Source: Chitinophaga pinensis
Lineage (GTDB): Bacteria; Bacteroidota; Bacteroidia; NS11-12g; UBA9320
Assembly: GCA_945890595.1 (NCBI GenBank)
Contig: CAMDCQ010000126.1
Span: 1-6,996 of the forward strand
Length of the DNA: 6,996 nt
Reading direction: 5' to 3'
Below the pieces are notes generated by a model. It was not told where the DNA came from and made no database searches. It saw only the letters and a list, made by a program, of their open reading frames with translations. The position numbers and the translations under genes were made by a program. Each line of letters begins with the position of its first letter. The first letter of the stretch is position 1. This document shows positions 6,901-6,996 of the stretch, in pieces.

Positions 6901-6996
6901 AGCTTAATCCTAATTCCTTAATTACGTTATCATCACCCATCATTTATAGTGCTGGTACATTTGGTGATTATACGTTTACGTCTACGCTACTTGATA
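3918..6996 (+). CDS. Large exported protein with tandem CARDB-like repeats (3' end outside window)
   Basis: A single frame runs from the ATG at 3918 to the window edge: 1026 codons without a stop. The nearest upstream in-frame stop is TAA at 3882, and no other usable start lies between it and 3918. A signal peptide is clear: MLLR, a hydrophobic core to about residue 17, and cleavage after TSA (residue 20). The parts in order are an N-terminal domain of unknown type (about 21-215), a CARDB-like unit (about 222-331), a Gly/Ser-rich opening into a beta-rich, jelly-roll-like segment (335-480), and five tandem CARDB-like units from 484, the last one cut by the window. CARDB-like domains are adhesion-type beta-sandwiches. 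I saw only one cysteine (in DWFCENSS) and no catalytic motif. In Bacteroidota such proteins are often T9SS cargo with a C-terminal sorting domain, but that end is not visible here. A structural, adhesive or surface role is inferred; a downstream enzymatic domain is possible. Confidence 0.88.
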   Translation, partial: MLLRSLYTTVFTLIALWTSAQYTQIGNGGFSNTNFGPLRTDTLANYYSRFAMIYPAATLGDLTHGDQLAALAFSHNSFDTMRGTGQVKIYLKSTSQANFGTGALNWLAEARNGMTLVYSGDPNGLINPSPSDVLFKFNQVNQFAWDTSGNAKNLKVLVEYRQTTKQDGNIDWFCENSSTVTGFISSNESKYRYGSSAAGLDSLTNFSSIIKPTLSLFYPRYNHDLAVKRAYALGTVPLLMGQPDSLKVVVANYGMSTVTNKKLFLKISGANSYNDTITVASINPFEEKFVYFNTYTPKLLGTDSLLITAEFDSSLNNNALSKERIVSYNNYSHADPFSGSSGGIGFTGSTGDFLAKFYVKGASYINQIKVDFTVVGRGFQLGVWEDDGPGQLPGTVLFMSDTSYTSNGTFVMPVLPKVRVRGGYYAGIRQTTNTNVGFSFQYETPVRPHSFYFTAPAGDSVWTPFSPGFNFNFNIQPRLQVANDIAVFDIISPSNGVSIEYSLTDSLPLKAKIINYGFQNQGSFIVRLQILNRFSQQVFSNDQIVSLNADDTATINFGKFSLYNLGQFTSKVTAFLSTDSILDNNSKSSIFDLIKNRDIGVNRIFSPVNGDVFDLNRDTFQPTIRVDNYGATTINNFKVRGELVNSQGKILDSDEFTISLGANLNVIKTFKYMKLTEPGSIVFRAYTILANDSFPANDTAKVTLVSRKIDDIAIQNVTTPKSIKYPFNSKIKPYLNIKNEGLNRQDSIRIIGKITNNNGLIIYRDTVFRSLAAISISQIIFKEIVLNTLGEYVFEANAYILKDQWRVNDTMRVPFSVVTGNDLVLVRLQTPKGVIPVNTTASSPVLEIRNNGFNPIMDARISLEIINNSNKRVYLDSLNVSVDTSESKVISFNTLAFDDLGDYYVSVINNWTLEQKPGANDTIYTTYSTRFSKDIGISNHLLPANTDTLELNETLKPNIRIANYGLDTISNIRIAIALVNSASVAVYQDTLAINQLNPNSLITLSSPIIYSAGTFGDYTFTSTLLD
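4587..4910 (+). other. Isolated CARDB-like unit (first copy)
   Basis: Residues 224-331 begin HDLAV and carry VANYGM (Asn252), the same pattern that marks each later unit (D-I/L near the start, then I/V-x-N-Y-G about 28-31 residues on). It ends near SLNNNALSKERIVSY, comparable to the ND-T closing segment of the later units. It is separated from the tandem array by about 150 residues of unrelated beta-rich sequence. Confidence 0.6.
4920..5366 (+). other. Beta-rich, possibly jelly-roll-like domain inside the repeat protein
   Basis: Residues 335-483 start with FSGSSGGIGFTGSTGD, followed by short hydrophobic strands (IKVDFTVVGRGFQLGVW, YYAGIRQTTNTNVGFSF) and an aromatic-rich end (WTPFSPGFNFNFNI). 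The pattern resembles the beta-sandwich modules that recur in large Bacteroidota surface proteins. I do not recognise a specific family. It contains none of the N-Y-G repeat signature, so it is not a CARDB-like unit. Confidence 0.5.
5367..6996 (+). repeat. Tandem array of five CARDB-like protein units, about 112 residues each
   Basis: Units begin at Asp codons 5367, 5709, 6048, 6381 and 6717 (residues 484, 598, 711, 822, 934), so spacings are 114, 113, 111 and 112 residues; the fifth is cut by the window edge. Each opens with D-I/L plus alternating hydrophobics and a Pro. About 28-31 residues later comes an N-x-G turn: IINYGF (N515), VDNYGA (N628), IKNEGL (N739), IRNNGF (N850), IANYGL (N963). 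Units two to four also end near N-D-T (PANDTAK, RVNDTMR, GANDTIY). The DNA of the units is well diverged, so this is an old protein-level repeat, not a recent tandem duplication. Confidence 0.82.

Noticed and set aside
5367..6996. Recent DNA-level tandem duplication or a CRISPR-like repeat
   Set aside because: The periodicity exists only in the protein. No long identical nucleotide stretches recur between units and there is no spacer structure.

Overview
The window looks like a piece of a Bacteroidota chromosome, probably Flavobacteriales-like (inference). Three things point there: an S46 dipeptidyl-peptidase, a large exported repeat protein of the kind found among type IX secretion system (T9SS) cargo, and A+T-rich sequence in which no Shine-Dalgarno sequence is visible before any of the three start codons. 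It reads as ordinary, intact, gene-dense chromosome. I see no tRNA, rRNA, CRISPR array, insertion sequence or integrase, and no intergenic stretch over 300 bases.

Layout: (1) 2-886, plus strand: the C-terminal 294 residues of an S46 serine peptidase. It carries the catalytic-serine motif and a DPP7-type specificity glycine; its N-terminal half lies before the window. (2) 906-944: a strong hairpin with a T-run, placed between converging genes. (3) 962-3759, minus strand: a two-gene operon read from right to left. First comes a 669-residue thioredoxin-fold/six-hairpin protein of the DUF255 (YyaL/SPATA20) family. Its stop codon overlaps, as ATGA, the start of a 263-residue class I SAM-dependent methyltransferase. 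(4) 3760-3917: a 158-base divergent intergenic region that should hold both promoters; only weak candidates are visible. (5) 3918 to the end, plus strand: one uninterrupted frame of 1026 codons with no stop in the window. It encodes an exported protein with a signal peptide, an N-terminal domain, a CARDB-like beta-sandwich, a separate beta-rich domain, and then at least five tandem CARDB-like units of about 112 residues.

The peptidase (periplasmic breakdown of peptides) and the large repeat protein (probably surface or secreted) both fit the envelope biology of peptide-using Bacteroidota. The DUF255-methyltransferase pair looks cytoplasmic, and I see no functional link between it and its neighbours. 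I found no clear sign of an undescribed multi-gene system. The parts most worth following up are the large repeat protein, whose end is outside the window, and the translationally coupled DUF255-methyltransferase pair.
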